A stretch of 64,000 bases of DNA from Kribbella sindirgiensis (GCF_004331435.1 NZ_SJKA01000012.1:1-64000), one strand, 5' to 3'; shown: positions 49,920 to 59,773, counted from the stretch's first letter. The notes: generated by a model from the letters alone, not told the origin. Translations and numbers: made by a program.

Positions 49920-51446
49920 TCACGGGGACGTGTTGGCCTCCCGGTCCTGTTCCAGGCGCCGCGTGTACTCCGCGACCTGCTTCAAGGACTTCTCGTCGGC
50001 CCAGGACCACTTGGGTGCCTCTGTTGACGGGCCGTCGTACGGGAGGTCTGCGTAGTGGGCTTGCAGCTGGGTCAGCTGGGCTGTCAGCTCGGCGCGAGTT
50101 GTGGCGTACGCCGGGTCGTCGGCTACGTTGACCAGCTCCTCTGGGTCCTTCTGCAGGTCGTACAGCTCCCACTCGGACTCGAACAGCCGCTCCGACGAAC
50201 CCGGTACGCCGAGACCGGCGCCGTAGTAGTGGATGAGCTTGTAGGCCTTGGTTCTGATGCCGTAGTGCGCGGGGGCGTGGTGGATCGGGTCGTCGTGTTC
50301 CCAGTAGCGGTAGTAGACGGCCTCAGGCCAGTCCGGCACCTCTTCGCCGCGGAGGAGTGGCAGGAAGCTCCGGCCTTGTGAGGTGGGCATGGTCAGGCCG
50401 GCCATGTCGAGGAACGTCGCCGCGAAGTCCACGTTGGTGATCATCGCGTCGCAGGTACTGCCGGCCGGGATCACCGACGGCCAGCGCATCATCATCGGCA
50501 TCTGCAGCGACTCGTCGAACATCAGCCGCTTGTCGAACCACCCGTGGTCGCCGAGGAAGAACCCCTGGTCGGACGTGTAGACCACGACGGTGTTCTCGGA
50601 CAGGCCTTCGGAGTCCAGTACGTCGAGCAGCCGCCCGACGTTGTCGTCGATGCTCTGGACGCACTGCAGGTAGTCGCGGAGGTAGCGCTGGTACTTCCAC
50701 CGCGTCCGCGCCTCCCGGTTCTCCGGGCCGCGGAGCTCGTCCGGAAGCTCCTCACCGAGCTCGTCCGCGCCCAGGTCGTCCGCGACGGACATGCGGACGC
50801 CACGGACCGCCTGGCTGCGCGTGCTGTGGTCGTCGAACAGCGTGCTCGGCTCCGGGATCGAACCGATCGGATACAGGTGCTTGTGCTTCTCGTCGGGCAC
50901 CCACGGCCGGTGGGGTGCCTTGTGGTGCACCAGCAGCAGGAACGGCCGCTCCGGGTCCCGCTGCCGGATCCAGTCGATGCTCTGATCGGTGACGATGTCC
51001 GTCGCGTACCCGGGCACGGTCTCGGCACCATCAGGTCCGAGCATCAACGGGTCGACGTACTCACCCTGCCCGGGGAACACCCGCCAGGCGTCGAAGTGCC
51101 GCGGCGCGGACTCCGGCCGCTCGCCCAGGTGCCACTTGCCGAACAGCGCGGTCTGGTAGCCGGCGTCCTTCAGCACCTCGGCGAACGTCGGTACGCGGTA
51201 GTCGATCTCGGTGAAGATCGACGCGACCCCGTTCACGTGACTGTACGTCCCGGTCAGGATCGAGGCCCGCGACGGCGAACAGATCGAGTTCGTGCAGTAC
51301 GTCGCGTCCATCCGTACCCCGTCCTGCGCCAGCCGGTCCAGGTGTGGGGTGCTGTTCACCTTGCTGCTCGTGTTGTTGCTGTATGCCGAGATGGCGTGTG
51401 CGGCGTGGTCGTCGGACATGACGAAGACGATGTTCGGACGGGACAT
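49920..51446 (-). CDS. Sulfatase A (formylglycine-type arylsulfatase family), cytoplasmic
   Basis: 508 residues from the ATG at 51446, which overlaps the previous stop by one base (TGATG). Sulfatase marks: metal-binding D12-D13 in VMSDDHAAHA; CSPSR at 56-60 where C56 is matured to formylglycine, followed by ASILTG; GKWHLGERPE; and YTSDQGFFLGDHGWFDKRLM. No signal peptide is present, so it acts in the cytoplasm. It closes an apparent eight-gene operon. Iduronate-2-sulfatase/choline-sulfatase relatives share these motifs, so the substrate cannot be named. No formylglycine-generating enzyme is in the window. Confidence 0.92.
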   Translation of the reverse strand: MSRPNIVFVMSDDHAAHAISAYSNNTSSKVNSTPHLDRLAQDGVRMDATYCTNSICSPSRASILTGTYSHVNGVASIFTEIDYRVPTFAEVLKDAGYQTALFGKWHLGERPESAPRHFDAWRVFPGQGEYVDPLMLGPDGAETVPGYATDIVTDQSIDWIRQRDPERPFLLLVHHKAPHRPWVPDEKHKHLYPIGSIPEPSTLFDDHSTRSQAVRGVRMSVADDLGADELGEELPDELRGPENREARTRWKYQRYLRDYLQCVQSIDDNVGRLLDVLDSEGLSENTVVVYTSDQGFFLGDHGWFDKRLMFDESLQMPMMMRWPSVIPAGSTCDAMITNVDFAATFLDMAGLTMPTSQGRSFLPLLRGEEVPDWPEAVYYRYWEHDDPIHHAPAHYGIRTKAYKLIHYYGAGLGVPGSSERLFESEWELYDLQKDPEELVNVADDPAYATTRAELTAQLTQLQAHYADLPYDGPSTEAPKWSWADEKSLKQVAEYTRRLEQDREANTSP

Positions 51447-53188
51447 CAACTCACCTCTCGGAGCGTCTGATCGATCTCGTGCATCATTTCAACGGTGACG
51501 CCGGGATGCGCGGCGAACACCTCGAGCAGCGGTGCGGTCGGATTGAGCCGGCGCATCCCGTCCAGCCCGGCCACGATGTGCCCCGGCAGCACCTCTGGAA
51601 ACCGGTCCAGCACCTCGGCCAGGCCGAGCGTTCGCAACGGGCTGTCCGGTTCCAGGTCTTCACGACGTGCCGTCGGCTGGAGCGCTCGCTGTGCCTGCTC
51701 CCACTGTTCTTTGACGAGCAGGTGCTCGCCCAGCACCGGTCCTGTCGCCGGTAGCCCAAGACGTTCGTACTGCTCAGGTGGGGCGTCGTTGGCGCGCATG
51801 AGGTCGACCATCAGGCCTGCCAGTCGTAGCTCCAGTTCCTCGTCCTGTAACGGGTTCTGCTGGTGCGGGTCGTTCTCCAGGTCGAAGAGGAGCGAACCAT
51901 GCCACCAAGGGTTCCCGAAGGACATGCCCTGGACTCTCAGGACAGGGACGCCCTTGGTGAAGGGGAGAGCGGGAAGCAGTTCGGCGTCACCCAGCTCGGA
52001 AGGGCTGAAACGGGCGCGCATGTGGGTGGGCATCAGCGTGTAGTTGTAGAGGGGAGAGTTGGACGGGTCCGCGCACGCGCGCATGTAGACGTAGCGGCCG
52101 TCTGTCACGTTCACGTGGCCGCCGTGGGCTCCGAACAACGCCCCCTCCCGTAGACCACTGAACAGCCCGACACCTTGCATGTCGGCAGGTACCTCGACGG
52201 CGAAGTAGTCGAGCAGCGTCGGCGCGATGTCGATCGTCTGCACCAGGGCGTCGCGTCGTACCCCTGCTTCCCGCTCCCGCGGATCCCACACGAACAGCGG
52301 CGTGTGGATCGTCTCGTCGAACCACGGCTGCACGCTCTTGCCCCACCACCCGCGCTCACCGAGCAGGAACCCGTGGTCGGTGCACACGATCAGCATCGTG
52401 TCGTCCCACAGCCCGTGCCGGTCGAAGAGATCGAGGACCCGGCCGAGCGAGCGGTCACACATCGCCAGCAGCGAGAGGTACTCACCGCGTGCCCGTTCCA
52501 CCTCGTCCGGCGACTCGACCACCCGCCGGTACGACGGCCAGTCGAACACCGGCGCCTCGGTGTCCACCCCCAGCAGCCGCCGGTACTCGTCGTAGCTGAA
52601 GAACGGCTCGTGCGGGTCGAAGGTCTCGATCTGCACGAACCAGTTGTCCTCGGCAACGTTCGTCTCGATGAACTCGACCCCCGCGTCGAACGTCAGCGTC
52701 TGCGGGTGCCGCGCCTCGTCGTGCAGGTGCTGCCGGTTCACCCAGTCCTGTCGGCTGAGGAACGTGGTCGCGTTCAGCGTCTCGGGCACCTCGGGCTCAC
52801 GGACGTGTCCCTTCCACCGGTCACCCTCCTGACCCCGGAAGAACTCGTACGTCGAGTAGCGGTTGTGGTACGTCGCCCCGCCGTCCTCCCAGTAGTGCTG
52901 GTGATCGGTCGCCAGATGCGTGTGTACGCCGCTGTCCCGCAACAGCTCCGGCATCGAGTCGTCGAACGGCTCCAGCGGACCCCACGAGCGATGCAGGAAG
53001 TTGTACCGGCCGGTGTGCAGCTCACGCCGCGCCGGCATGCACGGCATGCTCCCGGCGTAGCAGTTCTCGAAGAGTGTGGTCCGCTCGGCCAGCCGGCTGA
53101 AGTTGGGTGCATGTACGCCGTCCGCGCCGTACGGCGGCAGCATCCGCCGGTTGAGCGAGTCGTACATGACCATCACAGCGCGTTTCAT
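51446..53188 (-). CDS. Sulfatase B, divergent formylglycine-type, cytoplasmic
   Basis: 580 residues. C50 lies in GSMPCMPARRELHTGRYN, the CxPxR formylglycine motif with Met and Ala at the variable positions. Metal ligands include D10 in VMYDSLNRR, where most sulfatases have DD. LIVCTDHGFLLGERGWWGKS and PWFDETIHTPLFVWDP follow the family pattern. The C-terminal 180 residues carry an unusual helical extension (LLVKEQWEQAQRALQPTARR). No signal peptide. It overlaps the ATPase gene by ATGA and sulfatase A by one base. It is clearly distinct from sulfatases A and C, so a different sulfate position is likely. Confidence 0.88.
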   Translation of the reverse strand: MKRAVMVMYDSLNRRMLPPYGADGVHAPNFSRLAERTTLFENCYAGSMPCMPARRELHTGRYNFLHRSWGPLEPFDDSMPELLRDSGVHTHLATDHQHYWEDGGATYHNRYSTYEFFRGQEGDRWKGHVREPEVPETLNATTFLSRQDWVNRQHLHDEARHPQTLTFDAGVEFIETNVAEDNWFVQIETFDPHEPFFSYDEYRRLLGVDTEAPVFDWPSYRRVVESPDEVERARGEYLSLLAMCDRSLGRVLDLFDRHGLWDDTMLIVCTDHGFLLGERGWWGKSVQPWFDETIHTPLFVWDPREREAGVRRDALVQTIDIAPTLLDYFAVEVPADMQGVGLFSGLREGALFGAHGGHVNVTDGRYVYMRACADPSNSPLYNYTLMPTHMRARFSPSELGDAELLPALPFTKGVPVLRVQGMSFGNPWWHGSLLFDLENDPHQQNPLQDEELELRLAGLMVDLMRANDAPPEQYERLGLPATGPVLGEHLLVKEQWEQAQRALQPTARREDLEPDSPLRTLGLAEVLDRFPEVLPGHIVAGLDGMRRLNPTAPLLEVFAAHPGVTVEMMHEIDQTLREVS

Positions 53189-54015
53189 GCCATCGCCTCA
53201 CTCGCCAGCAGTTCGCGGCGTTCCTGGCGGCGCGCTGCCTGGCGGTCGGGGTCGGGTAGGGGTGCGGCCATCAGCAGCCGTTTGGTGTACGGATGCTCGG
53301 GCCGTTCGGTGACGTCGAGCGCGTCGCCGTACTCGACGATGTCGCCGCGGTACAGGACGGCGACGCGGTGGCTGATGTGCCGGACCACCGCGAGGTCGTG
53401 CGAGATGAAGAGATAGGCCACGCCGGTCTCCTCCTGGATCGAGATGAACAGGTCGAGGACGCGCGCCTGCGTGGACAGGTCCAGCGCGGACACCGGCTCG
53501 TCGCAGACGATCAGCTTCGGTCGCAGGGCGAGCGCCCGGGCGATCGCGATCCGCTGCCGCTGACCGCCCGAGAACTCCCGCGGCAGCCGATGTACGGCGT
53601 CCTGCGGCAGACCGACCTGGTCGAGCAACGTGCGGACCCGTTCAGTCGCCTCACGACGATCGCCGGCACGTCGCGCGACGAGTGGCTCGACCAGGATGTC
53701 CTCAACCGTCATCGACGGGTTGAGCGAGCTGTACGGATCCTGGAAGACCACCTGGATGTCGTCGCTCAACCGCCGGCGCTCCCGGCGCGCCATCCCGGCC
53801 AGCTCCTGCCCGTCGAACCGGATCGACCCAGAACTGACCGGCACCAGACCGAGGATCGCCCGCCCGATCGTGGTCTTCCCGGAGCCGGACTCGCCGACCA
53901 GGCCGAGGGTCTCGTGCGGCTTGATGTCGAAGGACACGTCGTGCAGGGCCCGGAAGCCCTTCGACCGCCAGCCGCGGCCGGCGTACTCCACCACGACGTT
54001 GCGTGCTTCAAGCAT
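53185..54015 (-). CDS. Peptide-type ABC transporter ATPase (OppF/DppF family)
   Basis: 276 residues. Walker A GLVGESGSGKTTIGRAILGL, signature EFSGGQRQRIAIARALALRP, Walker B LIVCDEPVSALD and switch YLFISHDLAVVRHISHRVAV. The C-terminal RPEHPYTKRLLMAAPLPDPD is the peptide/nickel-family tail. It pairs with the ATPase half of the fused permease upstream. Overlaps sulfatase B (4 bp) and the fusion gene (8 bp), so the transporter and sulfatases are made together. Confidence 0.92.
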   Translation of the reverse strand: MLEARNVVVEYAGRGWRSKGFRALHDVSFDIKPHETLGLVGESGSGKTTIGRAILGLVPVSSGSIRFDGQELAGMARRERRRLSDDIQVVFQDPYSSLNPSMTVEDILVEPLVARRAGDRREATERVRTLLDQVGLPQDAVHRLPREFSGGQRQRIAIARALALRPKLIVCDEPVSALDLSTQARVLDLFISIQEETGVAYLFISHDLAVVRHISHRVAVLYRGDIVEYGDALDVTERPEHPYTKRLLMAAPLPDPDRQAARRQERRELLASEAMA

Positions 54016-55714
54016 GGTTCACCTCCAGGCGGGTGCGCGGTGTGCTGTCCTCGAGCGTCGAGCCCAGCAGCGTCTGCGTGTACGGGTGCTGCGGCCGCGC
54101 GAACAACGGCCGGACGTCGTCGACCTCGACGATCCGTCCGTCCTGCATCACGGCCACCCGGTCGCAGATGTCCGCGACCACCCCGAAGTTGTGCGTGACC
54201 AGCAACATCGCCATCCCGAACTCGGTCTGCAGCCCCCGCAGCAACTCGAGGACGTCGGCCTGCACGGTCACGTCGAGCGCCGTCGTCGGCTCGTCCGCGA
54301 TCAGTAGGTCCGGCTTGCCCGACACCGCGCCGGCGATCAGCACGCGCTGCGCCATACCGCCGGAGATCTCGTGCGGGTAGGCGGCGAACGTACGACGGGG
54401 GTCCGGGATCCCGACCCGCTCCAGCAGGTGCAACGCCTCCACGACGGCCGCCTGCTTGGACAGGCCGCTGACCGCGCGCAACGGCTCGACCAGCTGTTCA
54501 CCGACCCGGAAACACGGGTCGAGGTTCGACATCGGCTCCTGTGGGACGTACCCGATCCGCCGGCCGCGCAGCACGCGCCGCTCACTGTCGGGGAGCCGGG
54601 ACAGCTCGCGACCGTCGAAGACGATGCTGCTGGATCCCAGCAACGTCCCACCAGGCGGCAGCAGGCCGAGGACCGAGAAGGCGGTCTGCGTCTTTCCGGA
54701 ACCGGACTCGCCGACGAGGCCCATGACCTCTCCCTGGCGGACGTCGAGGTCGACGCCGTGCACGACCTCTCGGTAGTCATTGCCGATCGGGTACCCGACC
54801 GACAGGTTCGTGATGCGGAGGAGGGGGAGGTCGCTGGTGTCCGGGGTCGCGGGGACGAGCGCGGGTGGTTTCGGTGGCTTGCGGGGCCGCTCGGTGCGCT
54901 GGATGACGTCCCGGATCGCGTTGCCCAGCAGGACGAGCGCGGCGACGGTGAGCGCGATTGTCAGGCCCGGCCACCAGATCGCGACCGGCGACGTGTAGAT
55001 GTTCGTGAACGCGTCCTGCAGCATGCCGCCCCAGGTCGGCGTTGCCGGATCGCCGAGGCCGAGGAACTCCAGCCCGGACTGGACGACAATCGCGATCCCG
55101 GCCACGACCGCGGCCTGGATGACGATCGGCGCGCGGACCACCAGCAGCACGTGGCGGCCGATGATTCGGGGATCGCTCAGCCCCGACACGCGGGCGGCGT
55201 CGACGTACAACTCGTGTTTGACCGCCATCACCTGACTTCGCACCAGGCGGTGGAAGCCGGGGGACAGCATCACGCCGAACGCGACCATGGCCAGGTAGAT
55301 CGACGAGCCGAGCGCCTGGAACAGCGCGAGCAGCACGATCATCGTCGGCAGGGCCATCAGCAGGTTGGCGCCCCAGCCGAGGACACCGTCGAGCAGACCG
55401 CCGTAGTACCCGCTGAGCAGACCGGACACCACGCCGAGCAGCAGTGCCACCGAGAGAGCGATCACGGCGCCGGTCAGCGTGTTGCGGCCGGCGTACAGCA
55501 GCCGGCTGAAGATGTCCCGGCCGGCGCCGTCACCGCCGAGCAGGTAGCCGCTGCCCGGGCCGGCGTTGATCTTGTCGAGCCGCAGCGCGGTCGGGCTGTG
55601 CGGCGCGACCAGCGGCGCGAAGACGCTCGCCAGCACGATGACCACCAGAATCACCAGTGCCGCGACCGCGAGCGGGTTGCGGAACACCTTGCGTACTGTG
55701 TTCGAGGCTGTCAT
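54008..55714 (-). CDS. Fused ABC permease (DppC-like) and ATPase (DppD-like)
   Basis: 568 residues from the ATG at 55714. Residues 1-290 are a DppC-type permease with six helices and the EAA-like loop (ELYVDAARVSGLSDPRIIGR). After a Pro-rich linker (RPRKPPKPPALVPATPD) residues 300-568 form an ATPase: LVGESGSGKTQTAFSVLG, HEISGGMAQRVLIAGAVSGK, LLIADEPTTALDVTVQ. Usually these are separate genes; a fusion fixes 1:1 stoichiometry. It overlaps the upstream permease by ATGA and the next ATPase by 8 bp. Confidence 0.9.
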   Translation of the reverse strand: MTASNTVRKVFRNPLAVAALVILVVIVLASVFAPLVAPHSPTALRLDKINAGPGSGYLLGGDGAGRDIFSRLLYAGRNTLTGAVIALSVALLLGVVSGLLSGYYGGLLDGVLGWGANLLMALPTMIVLLALFQALGSSIYLAMVAFGVMLSPGFHRLVRSQVMAVKHELYVDAARVSGLSDPRIIGRHVLLVVRAPIVIQAAVVAGIAIVVQSGLEFLGLGDPATPTWGGMLQDAFTNIYTSPVAIWWPGLTIALTVAALVLLGNAIRDVIQRTERPRKPPKPPALVPATPDTSDLPLLRITNLSVGYPIGNDYREVVHGVDLDVRQGEVMGLVGESGSGKTQTAFSVLGLLPPGGTLLGSSSIVFDGRELSRLPDSERRVLRGRRIGYVPQEPMSNLDPCFRVGEQLVEPLRAVSGLSKQAAVVEALHLLERVGIPDPRRTFAAYPHEISGGMAQRVLIAGAVSGKPDLLIADEPTTALDVTVQADVLELLRGLQTEFGMAMLLVTHNFGVVADICDRVAVMQDGRIVEVDDVRPLFARPQHPYTQTLLGSTLEDSTPRTRLEVNHA

Positions 55715-56652
55715 TGGACACGCACCTTGGGGTTGACCCAGCCGCTGACGACGTCGATGACCAGGTTGACGATGACGACCAGGACGACCAGCGTCACCAC
55801 GACGCCCATCAGGACCGGTACGTCGCCTTGCAGCGCCGCGTTGATGGTCAGGGTGCCGAGGCCCGGGATGGCGAACACCTTCTCGATCACCACGGCACCG
55901 CCGAGCAACGCGATGAACTGCAGGGACAGCACGGTCAGCGCGGGAATCGCGGCGTTCCGCAGCGCGTGCCGGAACAGGACGGACCGCGGACTGATGCCCC
56001 GGGCCCGCAGCGTGCGGACGAAGTCCTGACGCAGTACGTCGATCACCGCACCGCGCACCTGCTGCGCCGCGGACGCCGTACTCCCGATCACCAGGGACGC
56101 CACCGGCAGTACGAGGGCCGCTGCCCAACTGCCAGGTGACTCCGAGAGCCGTACGTAGCCAGTAGCAGGAAGCACTCCGAGTGTGACCGAGAAGAACACG
56201 ACGAGGACCAGCGCGACCCAGAAGTTCGGCAGTGCGAACCCGGCGACGCTCAGCACCTGGATGACTCGGTCCAACCAGCCGCCACGGACAGCCGCGGCCA
56301 CACCGAGCCCAACACTGATCAAAGCGGTGAGAGCGACCGCCAGGACCACCATCGACAACGTCACTGGCAGCCGGTTCGCGATCGCTTGCGACACTGGCTC
56401 GTTGGTAAACCAGGAGATGCCCAGGTCGCCGTGCAACGCGTTCTGGGCCCACGTCCCGAGCTGTGCGAGCAGAGGCTTGTCCAGGCCGAGCTCAGCGTTC
56501 TTGGCGGCCAGTTGGTCCGGTGTCGCGCTCTCGCCGAGCAGGTTGCGGGCAACGTTGCTCGTGCCGGAGAAGGCCAGTAGGAAGGTGATTCCCGCGATCA
56601 CCACGACCAGTACGGCGCAGGCGATCAGTCGGCGTCCGATGAATCGAAACAT
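55711..56652 (-). CDS. Peptide-type ABC transporter permease (DppB-like)
   Basis: 313 residues from the ATG at 56652 (short form). N-terminal helix IACAVLVVVIAGITFLLAF, periplasmic loop GDLGISWFTNEPVSQAIANR, then five further helices with the EAA loop LRQDFVRTLRARGISPRSVL. It forms the membrane channel with the permease half of the fusion. Located 4 bp after the binding-protein gene and overlapping the fusion gene by ATGA. Confidence 0.92.
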   Translation of the reverse strand: MFRFIGRRLIACAVLVVVIAGITFLLAFSGTSNVARNLLGESATPDQLAAKNAELGLDKPLLAQLGTWAQNALHGDLGISWFTNEPVSQAIANRLPVTLSMVVLAVALTALISVGLGVAAAVRGGWLDRVIQVLSVAGFALPNFWVALVLVVFFSVTLGVLPATGYVRLSESPGSWAAALVLPVASLVIGSTASAAQQVRGAVIDVLRQDFVRTLRARGISPRSVLFRHALRNAAIPALTVLSLQFIALLGGAVVIEKVFAIPGLGTLTINAALQGDVPVLMGVVVTLVVLVVIVNLVIDVVSGWVNPKVRVQ

Positions 56653-56656
56653 GCCG

Positions 56657-58171
56657 TCACTCCTTCGGGGAGAACGAGCTGATGGCGGGCGCGACGTTGT
56701 AGGCCTGCATGGCGACCGCGGTCTTCGCATCGCTCAGGTAGACGCTGTTCTCGCGGTACCACGGATCGAACCAGGCGTTGTCGACCAGCCATTTGCTGAC
56801 CGCCTTCATTGCTGCCGGCAACTGCGCAGCCGGTGCGTTCTGAGCGGTGGCCAGCAGCTTGTCGAGCTGCGGATCGCCTGCCTTGAGCGGGTTCCACGGC
56901 GACTTGCGCGTGACCGCCTTCTGGATGTCCTGCCACGCCGACTGGCTGCCCAGCGTCATGAAGGCGACCGGGTACTTGCCGGACAGGATCTCCGGGATGA
57001 CCGCGTTGGCCGGGACCTTCACCCACTTGACCTTGATGCCGACCGCGCCGAGCTGCTGCTCGATGATCGCGTTGTACTGCGCGAACCCGGGCGACTCCGG
57101 CATGGTGATCGCGAACCCGTCCGCGTAGCCGGCCTCCGCGAGCAACTGCTTGGCCTTCGCCGGGTCGTAGTTGTAGGTGCTGTCGAGCGCCTTGTCGTAC
57201 CCGTCGCCGGCGGTGTTGAAGATCTGGGTCGTCAGTGCGCCCTGGCCGTGCGAGACGTTCTTCAGGATCGCTTCCCGGTCGAAGGCGAAGTTGATCGCCT
57301 TGCGGACCCGCACATCCTTCAGCGCCGGGACCAGCTTGCCGTCGCGGTCCATCAGCAGCAGGCCGTTCCAGTTCACCGGTGTGGTGTTGGCCGTCAGGCC
57401 ACTGCGCTGGGCGTCGGCGAGGGAGTTCGTGTCGGTGAGCGCGCCGTTCACCTGGCCGGACTTGATCGCGTTCAGCCGGGCGGTCAGGTCGGTCATCGGC
57501 TTGATGACGATCTTGTCGTACGGGAACGCGGCGGTGTTCCAGTAGTCCGGGTTCCGCTTGTAGGTGTAGGTGCTGCCGACCACGGTCCCGGTCTTGTCCA
57601 GCACGTACGGCCCGCTGCCGACCGGGGTGGTCGCGACGTCCTTCGCCTTCAGCGACTTCGGGCTGGCCATCGCGCCGCCGACGCTGGCCAGGTAGTCGAT
57701 CAGCCCGGGATCGGGCGACTTCAGTTTCAGGTTGAGCTCGGTCGGGCTGACGATCTGGTACGTCGCGATCGACCGGCTCATGTACGAGTTCTGACCGGTC
57801 CCGGCGCCCAGGTTGACCAGGTTGTCCTTCACCGCGGTCGCGTCGAACAGGGTACCGTCGCTGAACTTCACACCGCTCTTGAGTTTGAGATTCAGCGTGG
57901 TGCGCGCGGCGTCGTACTTCCAGGCCGTGGCGAGCCACGGCTGCAGCTTGTTGTCCTTGTCGCGGGTCAGCAGTGTGTCGAAGACGGGTGACCAGTACTG
58001 CATCTGGTTGCCGATGTTCAGCTGGGTGGGGTCGAAGGAGTTGTTGTCCAGGACCGCGGCGATGGTCAGCGTCTTGGCCGCTGACGAGCTGGCGCCCGCG
58101 CCCGAGCAGGCGCCGGCACCGACGACGAGAGCGGCAGCGGCCAGGAGGGCGCTGCAGCGACGGATGAGCAT
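56657..58171 (-). CDS. Lipoprotein solute-binding protein of peptide-type ABC transporter
   Basis: 504 residues. Signal MLIRRCSALLAAAALVVGAG with lipobox GAGAC, Cys at 22. SBP_bac_5 features: PWLATAWKYDAARTTLNLKL, VKFSDGTLFDATAVKDNLV, VGSGPYVLDKTG, VRKAINFAFDREAILKNVSH. The family binds peptides, nickel or, in actinomycetes, oligosaccharides. Location between sulfatase C and the permease implies that it binds the sulfated substrate or its ester conjugate. Substrate is inferred from context. Confidence 0.92.
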   Translation of the reverse strand: MLIRRCSALLAAAALVVGAGACSGAGASSSAAKTLTIAAVLDNNSFDPTQLNIGNQMQYWSPVFDTLLTRDKDNKLQPWLATAWKYDAARTTLNLKLKSGVKFSDGTLFDATAVKDNLVNLGAGTGQNSYMSRSIATYQIVSPTELNLKLKSPDPGLIDYLASVGGAMASPKSLKAKDVATTPVGSGPYVLDKTGTVVGSTYTYKRNPDYWNTAAFPYDKIVIKPMTDLTARLNAIKSGQVNGALTDTNSLADAQRSGLTANTTPVNWNGLLLMDRDGKLVPALKDVRVRKAINFAFDREAILKNVSHGQGALTTQIFNTAGDGYDKALDSTYNYDPAKAKQLLAEAGYADGFAITMPESPGFAQYNAIIEQQLGAVGIKVKWVKVPANAVIPEILSGKYPVAFMTLGSQSAWQDIQKAVTRKSPWNPLKAGDPQLDKLLATAQNAPAAQLPAAMKAVSKWLVDNAWFDPWYRENSVYLSDAKTAVAMQAYNVAPAISSFSPKE

Positions 58172-58192
58172 GATCGGCTCCTTACGTGCGAT

Positions 58193-59773
58193 TCAACGTG
58201 CGATCGGGACGTCTGCGCAGGGCTGGAAGCCGAGCCGCCAGGTCTTGACCCAGATCGGTGCGGATGGGGTGAACGGGGCGGTGTAGAGCTGCCAGCGGCG
58301 CCTTCCGACGATTGCAGAGCCAGCCGTCGGAGGGTCGGTGGTCCAGCCGATGAGGGAGCCGTCCGTCGAGCACGTGATCGCCACCAGGCCGTCACTGCTC
58401 TCGACCTCGGGCGCGGCCGTCTGCGGACGCTGCCCGTCCGGATGCCACTCGGCCAGCAGGTCCTGTTCGGGTCTTCGGCCGAGGTCGCCGGTCCGCTCCA
58501 GCCAGGAGTCCAGTGCGTCGGCGAGCCGCTGCTGTACGTCGGCGTACTCCGGCAACCCTGCGAGGTTGTGCTCCTCGTGCGGGTCGGCGTCGATGTCGTA
58601 GAGCTCTTCAGGAGCACGTTTGCTTGCGGCAACGATCGTGCGTTGCAGGTCGGTGAGGATCGACGGCGGTTCGCCGAACGCCAGCTGTTGCTGGGCTTCC
58701 TGCGCGAACAGCCGGCGGAGTTCCTTCCAGGTCCACAGGTTGTCCGGGTACTCGGTGTGGCCCATCGGCGAACGGTCCGGATGCAGATGGCGGGTGTAGC
58801 GGAACCGGCGGTCGCGGATCGAGCGGGAGGTGTCCTCGGCCTCACCCATCCGGTCCCGGGCGCTCACGACGTACTCGCTGCGCCGCTCGAACAGGACCTC
58901 GCCGTGCATGTGGCCAGGAACGTCGAGGCCGCACATCGACAGCATCGTCGGCGCGAGATCCATCAGCCCGACCGGTTCGGCGTACCTCGACCCGGCGGCG
59001 ATCTTCCCCGGCCACCGGATGATCAACGGCTCGCGGAACCCGAGCTCCGTCGCCCACCGCTTGCCGCGTGGCATCCCGAGTCCGTGGTCGCTCCAGAACA
59101 CCACGATCGTGTTGTCCGCGAGCCCGTCCTCCTCGAGCTGGTCGAGGATCGTGCCGACCCAGTGGTCCATCTGGCTGATCAGTTCGAGGTAGCGGCGCCA
59201 CGACGTCCGGTACACCTCGGTGTCCGGGTGGTACGGCGGTACGTCGGCCTTCTCGACCCGCTGCGCATCGGCTGTTTTGCGGGCGAACTCGTCGTCGTCC
59301 TGGTAGAGCTGCGACTCGTGCGTGATCAGGCTGTGGAAGGCCATGAAGAACGGCTGCTCCGGGTCGTCCCGCAGCCGCCAGTGCGCGTGGTCGCCGAGTT
59401 CGTCGTACACCGGCTCGGGAACGTCGACCTGGAAGTCGGTGAACGCGGTGTTGCCGGTCCAGTAGCCCGCGGCCCGGAAGTACTCGGGCAGCAGCCGGAC
59501 CTCCGGCGGGGGAGTGGCCCGCGTCCGCATGTGCATGGTGCCGATCGCCGGCGGGAAGCAGCCGGTGACGATCGCGCTCCGGGAGGGACCGCACACCGGG
59601 GCGGCGGCGAAGGCCTGCTCGAACAGCAGCCCGTCGGCGGCGAGCGCGTCGAGACGCGGCGTGGACGCCTGCTCGGCACCCGGCCAGATCCCGGCGTAGC
59701 ACCCGAGATGCGGGTTGATGTCATGCGTGCTGATCCACAGCACGTTCGGCTGAGTCGACGCAGAAGTAGGCAT
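58193..59773 (-). CDS. Sulfatase C (formylglycine-type), cytoplasmic
   Basis: 526 residues. C61 in APVCGPSRSAIVTG is the formylglycine precursor; a single His-Asp (H17-D18 in ISTHDINPHLGCY) provides the first metal site. VVFWSDHGLGMPRGKRW and EPLIIRWPGKIAAGSR follow. The C-terminal domain (about 440-526) is a small beta-rich addition (WQLYTAPFTPSAPIWVKTWR) as in heparan/N-sulfoglucosamine-type sulfatases, which this resembles most. No signal peptide. It is the first enzyme gene of the operon, 39 bp downstream of padR. Confidence 0.9.
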   Translation of the reverse strand: MPTSASTQPNVLWISTHDINPHLGCYAGIWPGAEQASTPRLDALAADGLLFEQAFAAAPVCGPSRSAIVTGCFPPAIGTMHMRTRATPPPEVRLLPEYFRAAGYWTGNTAFTDFQVDVPEPVYDELGDHAHWRLRDDPEQPFFMAFHSLITHESQLYQDDDEFARKTADAQRVEKADVPPYHPDTEVYRTSWRRYLELISQMDHWVGTILDQLEEDGLADNTIVVFWSDHGLGMPRGKRWATELGFREPLIIRWPGKIAAGSRYAEPVGLMDLAPTMLSMCGLDVPGHMHGEVLFERRSEYVVSARDRMGEAEDTSRSIRDRRFRYTRHLHPDRSPMGHTEYPDNLWTWKELRRLFAQEAQQQLAFGEPPSILTDLQRTIVAASKRAPEELYDIDADPHEEHNLAGLPEYADVQQRLADALDSWLERTGDLGRRPEQDLLAEWHPDGQRPQTAAPEVESSDGLVAITCSTDGSLIGWTTDPPTAGSAIVGRRRWQLYTAPFTPSAPIWVKTWRLGFQPCADVPIAR

